A stretch of 64,000 bases of DNA from Chitinophagales bacterium (lineage in GTDB: Bacteria > Bacteroidota > Bacteroidia > Chitinophagales > Chitinophagaceae): positions 2,108,001-2,172,000 of the forward strand of contig JACJXQ010000008.1 in assembly GCA_020636495.1 (NCBI GenBank), in the 5' to 3' direction. Position 1 is the stretch's first letter. Each line of letters starts with the position of its first letter. The notes beneath the pieces are model-generated. The model saw nothing but the letters and a program-made list of their open reading frames with translations. It did no database searches and was not told the DNA's origin. Made by a program: the position numbers and the translations under genes. Shown in pieces: positions 18,835 through 27,507 of this stretch.

Positions 18835-19785
18835 ATGCCCGTTACATTAGTAATACATGGTGGCGCAGGTAATATTACCCCTGCAATAATGACCCCGCAA
18901 GATGAAAAAGATTATAAACAAGGTCTGCAAACAGCCTTAGATGCAGGCTATAAGATACTTAATGGTGGTGGTTCTGCCATGGATGCCGTTGTAGCGGCCA
19001 TTACCGAGTTGGAAGACAACCCTTTGTTCAATGCAGGCAGGGGAGCAGTGTTTACCAAAAAAGGGCTGAACGAAATGGATGCCGCGATCATGAATGGTAA
19101 AACACTGGAAGCAGGTGCCATTGCAGGCGTTCGCAACATTAAGAACCCGATCGTATTGGCAAGAGAGGTAATGTTGCATTCAGGGCATGTTTTCCTGAGT
19201 GGCAGCGGTGCAGCAGAATTCGCTATTTCAAGGGGGATGGTGCAAACCCCTGATGAATATTTCTTCAATAAACTCCGATACGACCAGTGGGTAGAGATAC
19301 GTGATAGTGATTTCTACCAACTTGACCATAAAGCAGACAACCTGAAAGGCGCTCCTAATCCTGACCATAAATTTGGTACAGTGGGAGCTGTAGCCTGTGA
19401 TGCGGATGGCAACCTGGCTGCAGGTACCTCTACCGGCGGTATGACCAACAAAAGGTTTGGCCGCATAGGCGATAGCCCGGTAATAGGTGCAGGCACTTAT
19501 GCTAACAATGCTACCTGCGCTATTAGCTGCACAGGTCATGGAGAACCTTTCCTCAGGGCTGTAGTTGCTCATGATGTTAGCTGCCTGATGGAATATAAAG
19601 GTCTGTCATTACAGGAAGCCTGCGAAATAGTGGTAAAAGACAAACTGGTAAAAATAGGCGGCGAAGGTGGTTTGATTGCAGTTGACAGTTCGGGTAATGG
19701 CTTGTTCTGCTTCAACTCTGCTGGCATGTATCGTGCTATCAAAAACAGTGAAGGCAGAGAGGAGATAGCCTATTATGGCGAATAA
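18835..19785 (+). CDS. Isoaspartyl peptidase / type III L-asparaginase
   Basis: This 316-residue Ntn-hydrolase has HGGAGNITPAIM at the start and the autocleavage site KFGTVGAVACD near residue 180, where the threonine becomes the nucleophile of the beta chain. STGGMTNKRFGRIGD and GTYANN, which form the substrate pocket, follow. It would cleave beta-aspartyl dipeptides and asparagine. No signal peptide is present, so it is cytoplasmic. Confidence 0.94.
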   Translation: MPVTLVIHGGAGNITPAIMTPQDEKDYKQGLQTALDAGYKILNGGGSAMDAVVAAITELEDNPLFNAGRGAVFTKKGLNEMDAAIMNGKTLEAGAIAGVRNIKNPIVLAREVMLHSGHVFLSGSGAAEFAISRGMVQTPDEYFFNKLRYDQWVEIRDSDFYQLDHKADNLKGAPNPDHKFGTVGAVACDADGNLAAGTSTGGMTNKRFGRIGDSPVIGAGTYANNATCAISCTGHGEPFLRAVVAHDVSCLMEYKGLSLQEACEIVVKDKLVKIGGEGGLIAVDSSGNGLFCFNSAGMYRAIKNSEGREEIAYYGE

Positions 19786-20125
19786 GCGTAAAAAATCTTT
19801 TTTGCGCCGTGTAATGCGCATTGCACAATTTCTTTGTATTGCTGCAATGGTTATAGCTGTATTATTTAAGATACAGCATAGGCCGTTTATATATGAGATG
19901 CTGTTTACCGCACAGGCTTTTTCATTGATCTTCTGGATGTGTGCCACTGCTGAGGCCTTCATGTCGAAAGTACTGCCGGCCAAAAGTAAGTACATCTTGT
20001 CCGGAGCACTTATACTGTTAATGATTGCCGACCTGGTTGTTTTTGTTCCGCTCATCTTTCTCGTTTTCCAATGGGGCTACCTCATGCTGTCTCGTAATAA
20101 GCTTTACCCTGTAGTCCAGGTATAG
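19775..20125 (+). CDS. Small membrane protein, hypothetical
   Basis: This 116-residue protein has three or four hydrophobic stretches (IAQFLCIAAMVIAVLFKI, MLFTAQAFSLIFWMCATAEAF, YILSGALILLMIADLVVFVPL) and a basic N-terminus MANKRKKSFLRR. It overlaps the end of the asparaginase gene by 11 bases, so it is probably co-translated. The GldL-like layout of two close helices is only a loose resemblance; no family is claimed. Confidence 0.7.
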   Translation: MANKRKKSFLRRVMRIAQFLCIAAMVIAVLFKIQHRPFIYEMLFTAQAFSLIFWMCATAEAFMSKVLPAKSKYILSGALILLMIADLVVFVPLIFLVFQWGYLMLSRNKLYPVVQV

Positions 20126-20180
20126 GGGATTACGAATAGAGATAAACAATTAATATATTGCGCTAACAAATTGAATACCC

Positions 20181-20660
20181 ATGTACTTTAGAATTATACT
20201 CAGTACAATAATATGCTTGCTATTAAGTTTTTCGCCATTTGCACAACCAACACCTGTGCAGATGAAAAAACTACAGGGTTATTACTTCAGTGGGAACGAA
20301 TCTGTATTAAAAGACGGTGTAAACTGTTTCGTGATCCAAAAGAAGCAGGACTTTGAAAAGTTGTTCGGAAAGGGTAGAACAGATACACCCAGCTTCAGTA
20401 AAGAATGGATGCTGATATTGTTGATGCCGGCCACTAAAAAAGATATTGAACTGGAGTTTATCAGGGTGTCTATGAAAGCCGGCACTTTTATAGAAGTGTA
20501 TTGCGACCTGAATAAACTACGTGGCAAATTACTCACTTATGAAGCCAACCCGATTGCTGTATGTACAATTCCAAAATTCGACGGAATAAAAGACATTAAC
20601 TTTTACGAGGAAAGAAAAAAAGGATTGGAACTGGTTGAGTCGGTACAGGTGAAACGTTAA
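20181..20660 (+). CDS. Hypothetical secreted protein
   Basis: This 159-residue protein has a clear signal peptide ending FAQPTPVQ. The mature part mixes alpha and beta, with two cysteines (NCFVIQ, EVYCDLNK). No family was recognised. It ends 2 bases before the convergent truA gene. Confidence 0.65.
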   Translation: MYFRIILSTIICLLLSFSPFAQPTPVQMKKLQGYYFSGNESVLKDGVNCFVIQKKQDFEKLFGKGRTDTPSFSKEWMLILLMPATKKDIELEFIRVSMKAGTFIEVYCDLNKLRGKLLTYEANPIAVCTIPKFDGIKDINFYEERKKGLELVESVQVKR

Positions 20661-20662
20661 GC

Positions 20663-21421
20663 CTAATCTGTTATCTCAATCAGTTCACCTTCAGGATACA
20701 CAATATCTTCAAGATACAGCCCATGTCCGGTCACACTGAAGTCAGCTAAGGTACAATTCCTGGCTTCTATCACTTTTCTAAAATCGTCAACTGTCAGTTT
20801 CCCTTTAGCGGCATTAAGTTGTGTACCTACCAGGCCACGTACCATCCCTCTTAAAAAACGATTGCCACGTACTACGTAATGCAACTCATCTTCATGATCT
20901 TCCCAGTGAGAGCCAGTCAACTTGCATATAAATGTATAGCTTTGTGTATTACGCTTAGAGAATGTTTCAAAGTTCTCAAACTCCAATAACGCCTTAGCAG
21001 TTTCATCCAGTATCGCACGATTTATTTTATAAGGATGGTATAGTGCTCTCTGGTATTTAAAAGGATCTTTTTTAAAGTATATCCTGTACCTATACTGCCT
21101 GCTGATAGCTGCAAACCTGCAATTGAACTCCGGATCTTTTGCCAGGAACATCCTGTTCACACCAATTTCATAAGGCAGAATTGCATTCAGCTTGTAGACA
21201 AAATTAGCTGTCAGCACCCGGTTTGTGTCAAAATGATAGTAATTACATAAAGCATGTACACCCTCATCTGTCCTGCTGGCGCCATAGCTGGATATATCTC
21301 CTCTGAGCAATGTAGACAATGCCTTATTTATGGCCAGTTGCACCGTTGGAGTATCTCCCTGCAACTGAGAACCATGAAACGCCAGACCGTTATATCTTAT
21401 TTCCAGTAAATACCTTGCCAT
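20663..21421 (-). CDS. truA: tRNA pseudouridine synthase A
   Basis: This 252-residue protein has YNGLAFHGSQ at the start and the catalytic aspartate in GASRTDEGVHAL near residue 50. RFAAISRQYRYRI and RFLRGMVRGLVGT are typical of TruA, which makes pseudouridine at tRNA positions 38-40. The ATG at 21421 (MARYLLEIRYNG) is preferred over one two codons upstream. Confidence 0.95.
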   Translation of the reverse strand: MARYLLEIRYNGLAFHGSQLQGDTPTVQLAINKALSTLLRGDISSYGASRTDEGVHALCNYYHFDTNRVLTANFVYKLNAILPYEIGVNRMFLAKDPEFNCRFAAISRQYRYRIYFKKDPFKYQRALYHPYKINRAILDETAKALLEFENFETFSKRNTQSYTFICKLTGSHWEDHEDELHYVVRGNRFLRGMVRGLVGTQLNAAKGKLTVDDFRKVIEARNCTLADFSVTGHGLYLEDIVYPEGELIEITD

Positions 21422-21465
21422 TAGCATTATCAGCCTGCAATATTACAGATTAATAGTAAATAGTG

Positions 21466-22491
21466 CTATTGGGTTGTTTTGTTCTTCGTTAATCGCTTTT
21501 CTATCTGCCAGCCTACCAGTGCAAACGATGCCGCAAGTATGATAAAGAATATGCCTTTATTGGTCGTATTCCAGAAGAATTCAAAATACCGGCTGTACAG
21601 GTTGATGAGTATGAATATAATACCGAAATCACGGGTAATATCATCCCTGTATTTTATTCCACCCAAGAGAGCCGTTATAGATGCAATGGCTAAAACTATT
21701 GCATATCCTATCACCTGTACTTGTCTCACTTGTTCCCATTCTGAATAGTGTCCATAGTTGCCAAAAACAGATACACCCCACAGCCCGGTAAAGAAAATTA
21801 ATAACCCTATAATGTATGTCAACCTTTGAGAGAACTTCACGGCCCTTATCTTGTTCTGCAAAAAACTCAGTCCGATAACCAGCAAACCGAATATGGTAAA
21901 ACGCATAGGGTAGTTCATACCCAGGAACAGATTATCCGTATTTTGCTGCCACTCACTAAACGAACCATAAAATCCCATGAGTGATAATACTCCTGCAAGC
22001 CACAGGGCTCTTGATTTAAAGGGTACGGCCAGTAACCATATAACTATGGTTATGGCTGTAAGTAAGCCCGTATATTGCGGGCCAAAACCAATGTCCTTAC
22101 AATAATACACCAGGGCTGAAACCACAACCAATCCACCCAGTACCATGTACACTTCAAATATCAATGAGTTAAAAGAGCGCTTCTTTTTAGCCAGGTAACC
22201 AAACCATAAGACCGCGATAACGCTACACGAAATTGCGATAACAATATTCCCTATATTAAAATATTGTTTGATCTTTTCCAGAAATTTATCATCTATAAAG
22301 ATGGCTGCAAAGGCTAGCAGGGTGCAGGCAATTGCTATTACAAAGAAATATTGAGCCACTTGCATACCTGCTTTCTTTTCAGAGAAAGTGCTACGTAATT
22401 CATTGGCTTTATCTTCAGATAACAGGCTACTTCTTTCCCATTCCGAAAGAGCATTCTCAAGCAATTCTTTTTCTTTTTTGTCTAATTCCAT
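21466..22491 (-). CDS. DUF2157 membrane protein
   Basis: This 341-residue protein has a soluble N-terminal region (ELDKKEKELLENALSEWERSSLLSEDKANEL) followed by about nine to ten membrane helices, as in the DUF2157 family. The function is unknown. The start at 22491 is preferred because the family begins at this charged helix. It is transcribed leftward ahead of truA with a 44-base gap. Confidence 0.85.
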   Translation of the reverse strand: MELDKKEKELLENALSEWERSSLLSEDKANELRSTFSEKKAGMQVAQYFFVIAIACTLLAFAAIFIDDKFLEKIKQYFNIGNIVIAISCSVIAVLWFGYLAKKKRSFNSLIFEVYMVLGGLVVVSALVYYCKDIGFGPQYTGLLTAITIVIWLLAVPFKSRALWLAGVLSLMGFYGSFSEWQQNTDNLFLGMNYPMRFTIFGLLVIGLSFLQNKIRAVKFSQRLTYIIGLLIFFTGLWGVSVFGNYGHYSEWEQVRQVQVIGYAIVLAIASITALLGGIKYRDDITRDFGIIFILINLYSRYFEFFWNTTNKGIFFIILAASFALVGWQIEKRLTKNKTTQ

Positions 22492-22562
22492 AGCTGGTAA
22501 TACAGGGTATATCAAATATTAAGCCATTAGTAAAAATACGCAAATGTCTCTTTAGATATTTG

Positions 22563-22570
22563 TAACTTTG
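22563..22570 (+). promoter_or_regulatory. -7-like element ahead of a candidate small RNA
   Basis: TAACTTTG on the plus strand matches TAnnTTTG. No plus-strand gene follows before the terminator hairpin at 22620, and no clear -33 is seen, so its activity is uncertain. Confidence 0.35.
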
Positions 22571-22576
22571 TACAGC

Positions 22577-22659
22577 CACTAATTTGAGGTTGCAGAGGGT
22601 GAGAACCTGTTTTGCAACAAAACTGAAGTCCTTGTACAATGCAAGGACTTCAGTTTTTT
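22577..22659 (+). ncRNA. Candidate small RNA between divergent/convergent minus-strand genes
   Basis: About 83 bases follow the -7 element. A first hairpin pairs GTTGCA (22589-22594) with TGCAAC (22613-22618) and holds an inner AGG/CCT pair. A second, perfect 12-bp hairpin (CTGAAGTCCTTG, 22623-22634, with 22642-22653) ends in six T. No family such as 6S RNA or a known riboswitch was recognised. The second hairpin also serves as a minus-strand terminator for the efflux operon, so the RNA may be an illusion of that terminator. Confidence 0.35.
22620..22659. terminator. Bidirectional terminator at the end of the efflux operon
   Basis: The 12-bp perfect stem has T-runs on both strands (TTTTTT on plus; TTTTGTT on minus). 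It overlaps the stop codon of the emrB-like gene. Confidence 0.8.
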
Positions 22660-24241
22660 AATGCATTGCTTCTGAAGAATTGACCGGTGGCTGATCTTTT
22701 TTCTGCTTTACCAACAGGACAAACGGGATACATACCAGGAACATAGCACCAATCATCAGGAAAACATCCATATAAGACAGAACTACCGCCTGTTTGGCCA
22801 CGCTGAAATCCAGCATACGGTAACTGTTACTTAATGCTGCATCGGCAGACATACCTTTGGCCATAAAACTGTGTTGCATGCCATCCAGCCTTTGTTGTAC
22901 CGATGGATCGCTGATAGACAGGTGACTGGCGATATCACTCTTATGCTGTACGTTTCTGCGTGTAATGTAGGTTGTAATGATCGCAATACCGAACGAACCT
23001 CCCAACTGGCGCATCATACCCGTAAATGCTGCTCCCTGGCCTATTTCTTTACCTTTCAGTGTAGAGAGTGCCATGGTGGTAATAGGTATGAACAGCATCC
23101 CCATACCAAATCCTCTCACTATCAAAGGCCAGAAAAATGCGTCTTCTCCTGTATCAGGTGTCAGTATTTTGTACCCCCAGAAACTGTATATAAAGAACAG
23201 CAACATACCACCTGCCACCAGGTATTGTTGTGGCACACCTTTTTGCAGCAGCCGGCCTATTATAGGCATCATAAAGGCTGTAGTCAATGCTGCCGGTATC
23301 ATGAGCATACCGGATTGTTGTGCTGTCCAGCCCAGTGTAGACTGCGTGTACAATGGAATAATAAATGTAGACCCATACAAGCCGAACCCAAGGATGAATG
23401 AAAGTATTGTTCCTATTCTCAGGTTACCGTTCTTCAATACCCTTAGTTCCACTATCGGGTTACGATAAGTAAGTTCCCTCCAGATAAAAAAGAACATACC
23501 TAATGCAGCAACAATAGCCAGTATAGTTATATAGGGGTCATTGAACCAATCTTCTTCCTGACCACGCTCCAGTACATACTGCAACGACCCGATAGCAAGT
23601 GCAAGTAAGGCGATACCCCCCCAGTCAATATCTTTCCTCGATGTCTTTTCATCATATTTCGGACTCCTTACAAACTGCAATGTCAGGATCGTAGCGATAA
23701 TACCTATCGGTAGGTTGATATAGAATATATATGGCCATGAGTAGTTATCTACTATAAAACCACCTAATGTTGGACCAAGGGTAGGGCCTATGATAACACC
23801 CAAACCATATATAGCCTGCGCCATACCTCTCTTTTCAGGAGGATAACTTTCTGTAATGATCGTTTGAGAAGTTACCAGCAATGCACCTCCACCAAGGCCT
23901 TGTATGAACCTGAATGCAACCAGCTCCCATATATTCGTAGCATTACCACATAAGAATGAAGCTACTGTGAATATGATAATAGATGCAGCGAAATAGTTGC
24001 GCCTGCCAAACTGCTGAGACAACCAACTGGTCATAGGTACTATTATCACATTGGCTATCGCATAAGCTGTAATTACCCAGCCTACTTCCGTAAGAGTGGC
24101 ACCAAGATTGCCGCGCATTTCATTTAGCGCAACGTTCACGATCGTCGTGTCAACTATTTCAAGTAATGCGCAGAAAATGGCTGTTATGGTAATGATAATA
24201 CGTCTTGAGCCATATTCTACCAGGTCCTCATGTTGAGTCAT
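22658..24241 (-). CDS. emrB: Drug efflux MFS transporter, EmrB/QacA (DHA2) type
   Basis: This 527-residue inner-membrane protein has about 14 helices. Family motifs include LEIVDTTIVNVALNEM in helix 1, the GWVITAYAIANVI motif, and GPTLGPTLGGFIVDNYSWPYIFYINLPIG in the motif C region. It exchanges protons for drugs and works with a membrane-fusion protein and an outer-membrane channel, both encoded directly upstream (24267, 25396). It is the last gene of the tetR-tolC-emrA-emrB operon. Confidence 0.94.
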   Translation of the reverse strand: MTQHEDLVEYGSRRIIITITAIFCALLEIVDTTIVNVALNEMRGNLGATLTEVGWVITAYAIANVIIVPMTSWLSQQFGRRNYFAASIIIFTVASFLCGNATNIWELVAFRFIQGLGGGALLVTSQTIITESYPPEKRGMAQAIYGLGVIIGPTLGPTLGGFIVDNYSWPYIFYINLPIGIIATILTLQFVRSPKYDEKTSRKDIDWGGIALLALAIGSLQYVLERGQEEDWFNDPYITILAIVAALGMFFFIWRELTYRNPIVELRVLKNGNLRIGTILSFILGFGLYGSTFIIPLYTQSTLGWTAQQSGMLMIPAALTTAFMMPIIGRLLQKGVPQQYLVAGGMLLFFIYSFWGYKILTPDTGEDAFFWPLIVRGFGMGMLFIPITTMALSTLKGKEIGQGAAFTGMMRQLGGSFGIAIITTYITRRNVQHKSDIASHLSISDPSVQQRLDGMQHSFMAKGMSADAALSNSYRMLDFSVAKQAVVLSYMDVFLMIGAMFLVCIPFVLLVKQKKDQPPVNSSEAMH

Positions 24242-24266
24242 ATCTTACTCCTTCTTATTAAAAAAA

Positions 24267-25370
24267 TTAGTCTACTGTTACTTCTACCTGTACGTTCATT
24301 CCTGCACGCAGCATACTCAGCATTTTATCCTTCAGGTCTGTGAATTCTATTTTCACTGGTACCCTCTGTACTACTTTAATGAAATTGCCTGATGCATTGT
24401 CTGCAGGTAATAATGAGAAACGCGCACCTGTTGCCGGAGCGAATGAGCTGATAGTTCCTTTGAAATCATGGCCAGGATATGCATCTACATGCACATGAAC
24501 TTCCTGTCCCTGTTTCATTTTCTCAAGCTGTGTCTCTTTAAAATTGGCAACTACCCACACTGCGTCTTCTGCTACTATGCTGAACAGGGTTTGTCCCGCC
24601 TGTACCAACTGGCCTTCATTCACAGGTACTTTAGAGATATTACCATCTTCAGAAGCTGTTATTACTGCATAAGACAGGTTCAGCTCTGCATTAGCTACAT
24701 CAGCCTCACGTTGCTTTACATTAGCAAGTGCTACATTCACCTGCTGAGAAGTTGCATTGCTTTGAGAAGCGGCTGCACTGGTTTGTTTCTGTGCAGCTGA
24801 TTTCTGTTCAACCAATACCTGTAACTGGTGTTCTGCAGTTTCTTTTTGTGCCTGTGCCTGCTCATATTGCTGTTGAGTAATAGAGTGGTCTTTTACCAGG
24901 TTCTCATACCTTTTAAAATCCTGTGTGGCACGCCACACATTCACCTTCGCGGTCTCTATCTGTGCGTCAATGGTTGAAACATTGGCCTGCGATGAAGCTA
25001 CCTGTGCTTTGGACGCACCTGTAGTAGCTTCTGCCATAGCCAGGTTGCTTTTTGCAGACTCCAGCGCAGCCTGTGCCTGTGCCAGTTGTATCTGCAGGTC
25101 CCTGTCATCCAGTATAATAAGTGTATCTCCTTTCTTCACATCCTGGTTGTCAGATACTCTTACCTCTTTGATATAACCTGAAACGCGTGGTATCACCGGG
25201 CTGATATCAGCCTCCACCTGTGCATCATCCGTATCTTCATGATGCATGGAGTGTATGATCTTTTTTCCTCCGAAAATGACACCTGCAGCTAACACAACTG
25301 CCAGTATGATCATGAACTTCTTGTTGGTCTTCTTTTTACCTTCCTGTTGTGTGGTATTTACTTCAGACAT
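24267..25370 (-). CDS. emrA: Membrane-fusion (HlyD/EmrA) protein
   Basis: This 367-residue protein has one N-terminal membrane helix (FMIILAVVLAAGVIFGG) followed by the EmrA signature DTDDAQVEADISPVIPRVSGYI. A long alanine/glutamine-rich coiled hairpin (about 95-220) and a beta-barrel end follow. It bridges the EmrB-like pump and the TolC-like channel across the periplasm. It lies 25 bases after tolC and 25 before emrB in one operon. Confidence 0.94.
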   Translation of the reverse strand: MSEVNTTQQEGKKKTNKKFMIILAVVLAAGVIFGGKKIIHSMHHEDTDDAQVEADISPVIPRVSGYIKEVRVSDNQDVKKGDTLIILDDRDLQIQLAQAQAALESAKSNLAMAEATTGASKAQVASSQANVSTIDAQIETAKVNVWRATQDFKRYENLVKDHSITQQQYEQAQAQKETAEHQLQVLVEQKSAAQKQTSAAASQSNATSQQVNVALANVKQREADVANAELNLSYAVITASEDGNISKVPVNEGQLVQAGQTLFSIVAEDAVWVVANFKETQLEKMKQGQEVHVHVDAYPGHDFKGTISSFAPATGARFSLLPADNASGNFIKVVQRVPVKIEFTDLKDKMLSMLRAGMNVQVEVTVD

Positions 25371-25395
25371 GATTATTTATATTTCTCGTGGTTAT

Positions 25396-26769
25396 TTATT
25401 TTGTTATGGTTGCCTGTTCTAATGTACCTGTCACTTGTTTCAGCTTGTTATAAGCTACAAATGCGTCAGCTTTGGCAAATGCATGGTTCAATTTTGCTTG
25501 TAATAAAGCTACATCTGCGTCCAATAGCTCAGTAGTAGTAGCCAGGCTGTTGTCATATTTATTCTTCACTATCTTGTAGTTCTCTGTAGCCTGCTCCTGT
25601 GCTTTTTTGTAAACATCTATTTTCTTGATTGATGACAAGTATTGCTGATAGCTCTGTGCTGATTCAAGCCTTGCAGCATCACTCAGTATATCCTGCGTTA
25701 TCCTTGTCTGCTCAAGTCTGGATTTGGCCTGTGCTACTTTAGAACCTGTCTTCCATAATGAAGATGGACTATACTTTATCCCGATACCTCCGTTAATAAT
25801 ATTAGAAGCCGTCAATATTTTAGGAACATTCAATGCTATATATCCACCTGTCAGAGCCAGGGAAGGGTAGTACTCACCCTTTGCTGCCCTTACACCTGCA
25901 AGAGCAGCATTCTTCCTCATTTCCATAGCTTTCAGATCGGCCCTGTTATTGAGTGCCGCATTTTCCCAAAAGCTGAAATCGTTGTTGTCGGAATAATTAG
26001 TAAATCCTGTTATCTCCGGTTCCAGCTCAGTATACTCATCCAGCCCAAGCATCAGATTCATATTGATGTAGGTGATCTTCCAGTTATTCTCAGCATCCAG
26101 CTTGGCCAGTTCTATATTCGATTGTTGCAGCTGTGCTTTCAACAGGTCGTTCCTGGCTAGCAACCCGTTACGCTCCATATTCTCAAGATCCGCTACTCGT
26201 TGCTGTGATTGTCTCAGGTTCTCATTTACGATCTCCAGTGCTGCTTTAGCTTTGTACAGGTTGCAATATGCTGCAATGGTATTAGCTATTACTTCATCCT
26301 TATCATGTTCAGCATCAAGTTCTGCGGCTTTTTTCAGGTACTTGGCAGACTGTATGCCATTATTGATCCTGAACCCTGAAAATATAGGCAGTGATGCAGA
26401 AGCCATGCCATACATAGCTTCATTCACCGTAGGGAAAGAACTTCCGCTACTACCTCCGGATGATTCCCCGGAACCTTGCTGGCTGCTACTGCTGTTTAAA
26501 GGGATTTTAAGGTTGAAGTTAGGTTGAGTGACCCTCATATAAGCCCCTGATGCACTAACATCAGGCAGTCTTCTTTGTCTGGATTCACTTAAAGCTGCTC
26601 CGGCCTCAACAGTTTTGGCTTCAGCCAGTTTCAGTTGCTTGCTATGTTGCAAACTTAGGCTGATAGCCTCTTCAAGACTTATTTTTTTGGCTACCTGTGC
26701 TGATATATGCGTTATGCTGACAATCATCAGCAACAGTACGATCAGTCCTTTTCTTGTGTTAGTCTTCAT
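25396..26769 (-). CDS. TolC-family outer-membrane efflux protein
   Basis: This 457-residue protein has a signal peptide ending ISAQVAKK and two repeats of the long-helix TolC fold (EEAISLSLQHSKQLKLAEAK and later KYDNSLATTTELLDADVALLQAKL). A serine/glycine-rich insert (SSSQQGSGESSGGSSGSS) lies around 90-110, probably a surface loop. It forms the outer-membrane exit duct for the EmrAB-like pump. It overlaps the end of the tetR gene by 11 bases. Confidence 0.93.
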   Translation of the reverse strand: MKTNTRKGLIVLLLMIVSITHISAQVAKKISLEEAISLSLQHSKQLKLAEAKTVEAGAALSESRQRRLPDVSASGAYMRVTQPNFNLKIPLNSSSSQQGSGESSGGSSGSSFPTVNEAMYGMASASLPIFSGFRINNGIQSAKYLKKAAELDAEHDKDEVIANTIAAYCNLYKAKAALEIVNENLRQSQQRVADLENMERNGLLARNDLLKAQLQQSNIELAKLDAENNWKITYINMNLMLGLDEYTELEPEITGFTNYSDNNDFSFWENAALNNRADLKAMEMRKNAALAGVRAAKGEYYPSLALTGGYIALNVPKILTASNIINGGIGIKYSPSSLWKTGSKVAQAKSRLEQTRITQDILSDAARLESAQSYQQYLSSIKKIDVYKKAQEQATENYKIVKNKYDNSLATTTELLDADVALLQAKLNHAFAKADAFVAYNKLKQVTGTLEQATITK

Positions 26770-27388
26770 TTGTCAATATTGCTTTGAATACTTTCTTTAA
26801 ATGTGTACTGAGTTTCTTTCTTATATGTGTTGCAAATTCTTCGTCAGACATGTGCTGCAGGTTATTCGATTCTTTATAATAACCTGATGTTGTAAGCATT
26901 TGATTACAGGTGCCAAACAGGGTAGTCATCAGTAGCGGAATGTCTACTCCTTTCCTGAAAACGCCCTTCTTCTGGCCTTCGTAAATAATACTTGCAACAA
27001 GGTTTTTGTTGCGTTGTTTGGTTTCTTTTATCAGTTGAGATATCTCATTCTCGCGGGTACCTATCTGCTCTCTGACCATGATCTTATGAAAATTGGTCTG
27101 GCGCATTATACGATCAATATAACCGTCAATAAGCTTGTAAACTTTTGCTAATGAATCCAGTTTAGCATCATTCAGGATACCTTCTATCTGAATTTTTACA
27201 TCATTCGCCCTGCGTATGAAAAGAGCTTCAAGCATCTTCTCTTTAGAACCGAAGTAGTAAGATATCATTGCGATATTTACCCCTGCTTCTTTGGCTATAT
27301 CTCTTACCGAAGTACCATTAAAACCATTCTGTGCGAACAGCTCTTCTGCTACATCCAGTATATGGTGTTGTTTTTCAGTAAACTCCAT
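26759..27388 (-). CDS. TetR/AcrR-family repressor of the efflux operon
   Basis: This 209-residue regulator has an N-terminal helix-turn-helix (ILDVAEELFAQNGFNGTSVRDIAKEAGVNIAMISYYFGSKEKMLEALF) and a variable ligand domain. As first gene of the tetR-tolC-emrA-emrB operon it most likely controls its own operon. The palindrome at 27415-27444 overlaps the operon promoter and is the probable binding site. The inducer is unknown. Confidence 0.94.
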   Translation of the reverse strand: MEFTEKQHHILDVAEELFAQNGFNGTSVRDIAKEAGVNIAMISYYFGSKEKMLEALFIRRANDVKIQIEGILNDAKLDSLAKVYKLIDGYIDRIMRQTNFHKIMVREQIGTRENEISQLIKETKQRNKNLVASIIYEGQKKGVFRKGVDIPLLMTTLFGTCNQMLTTSGYYKESNNLQHMSDEEFATHIRKKLSTHLKKVFKAILTNED

Positions 27389-27407
27389 AATATTCAGAAT
27401 TACGTTG

Positions 27408-27444
27408 CAAAACTAAACACTTGTTTAAAATCAAACAAACGTTT
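27408..27444 (-). promoter_or_regulatory. Efflux-operon promoter with overlapping TetR-type operator
   Basis: On the minus strand the -33 TTTG (27436-27439) and the -7 TAGTTTTG (27408-27415) are 20 bases apart. An imperfect palindrome of two 12-base arms, AAACACTTGTTT (27415-27426) and AAACAAACGTTT (27433-27444), ten of twelve positions symmetric with a 6-base spacer, covers the -33 and reaches the -7. A bound TetR dimer there would block polymerase. Confidence 0.7.
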
Positions 27445-27507
27445 AATTAACATTTTGTCGATAAGGGCATAAATTTTGACTATCAATAAGTAATTATAAT
27501 AGGATAA

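Noticed and set aside
22577..22618. TPP- or SAM-type riboswitch
   Set aside because: GGGTGAGAACC recalls parts of known motifs, but the paired layout does not match and no plus-strand gene follows.
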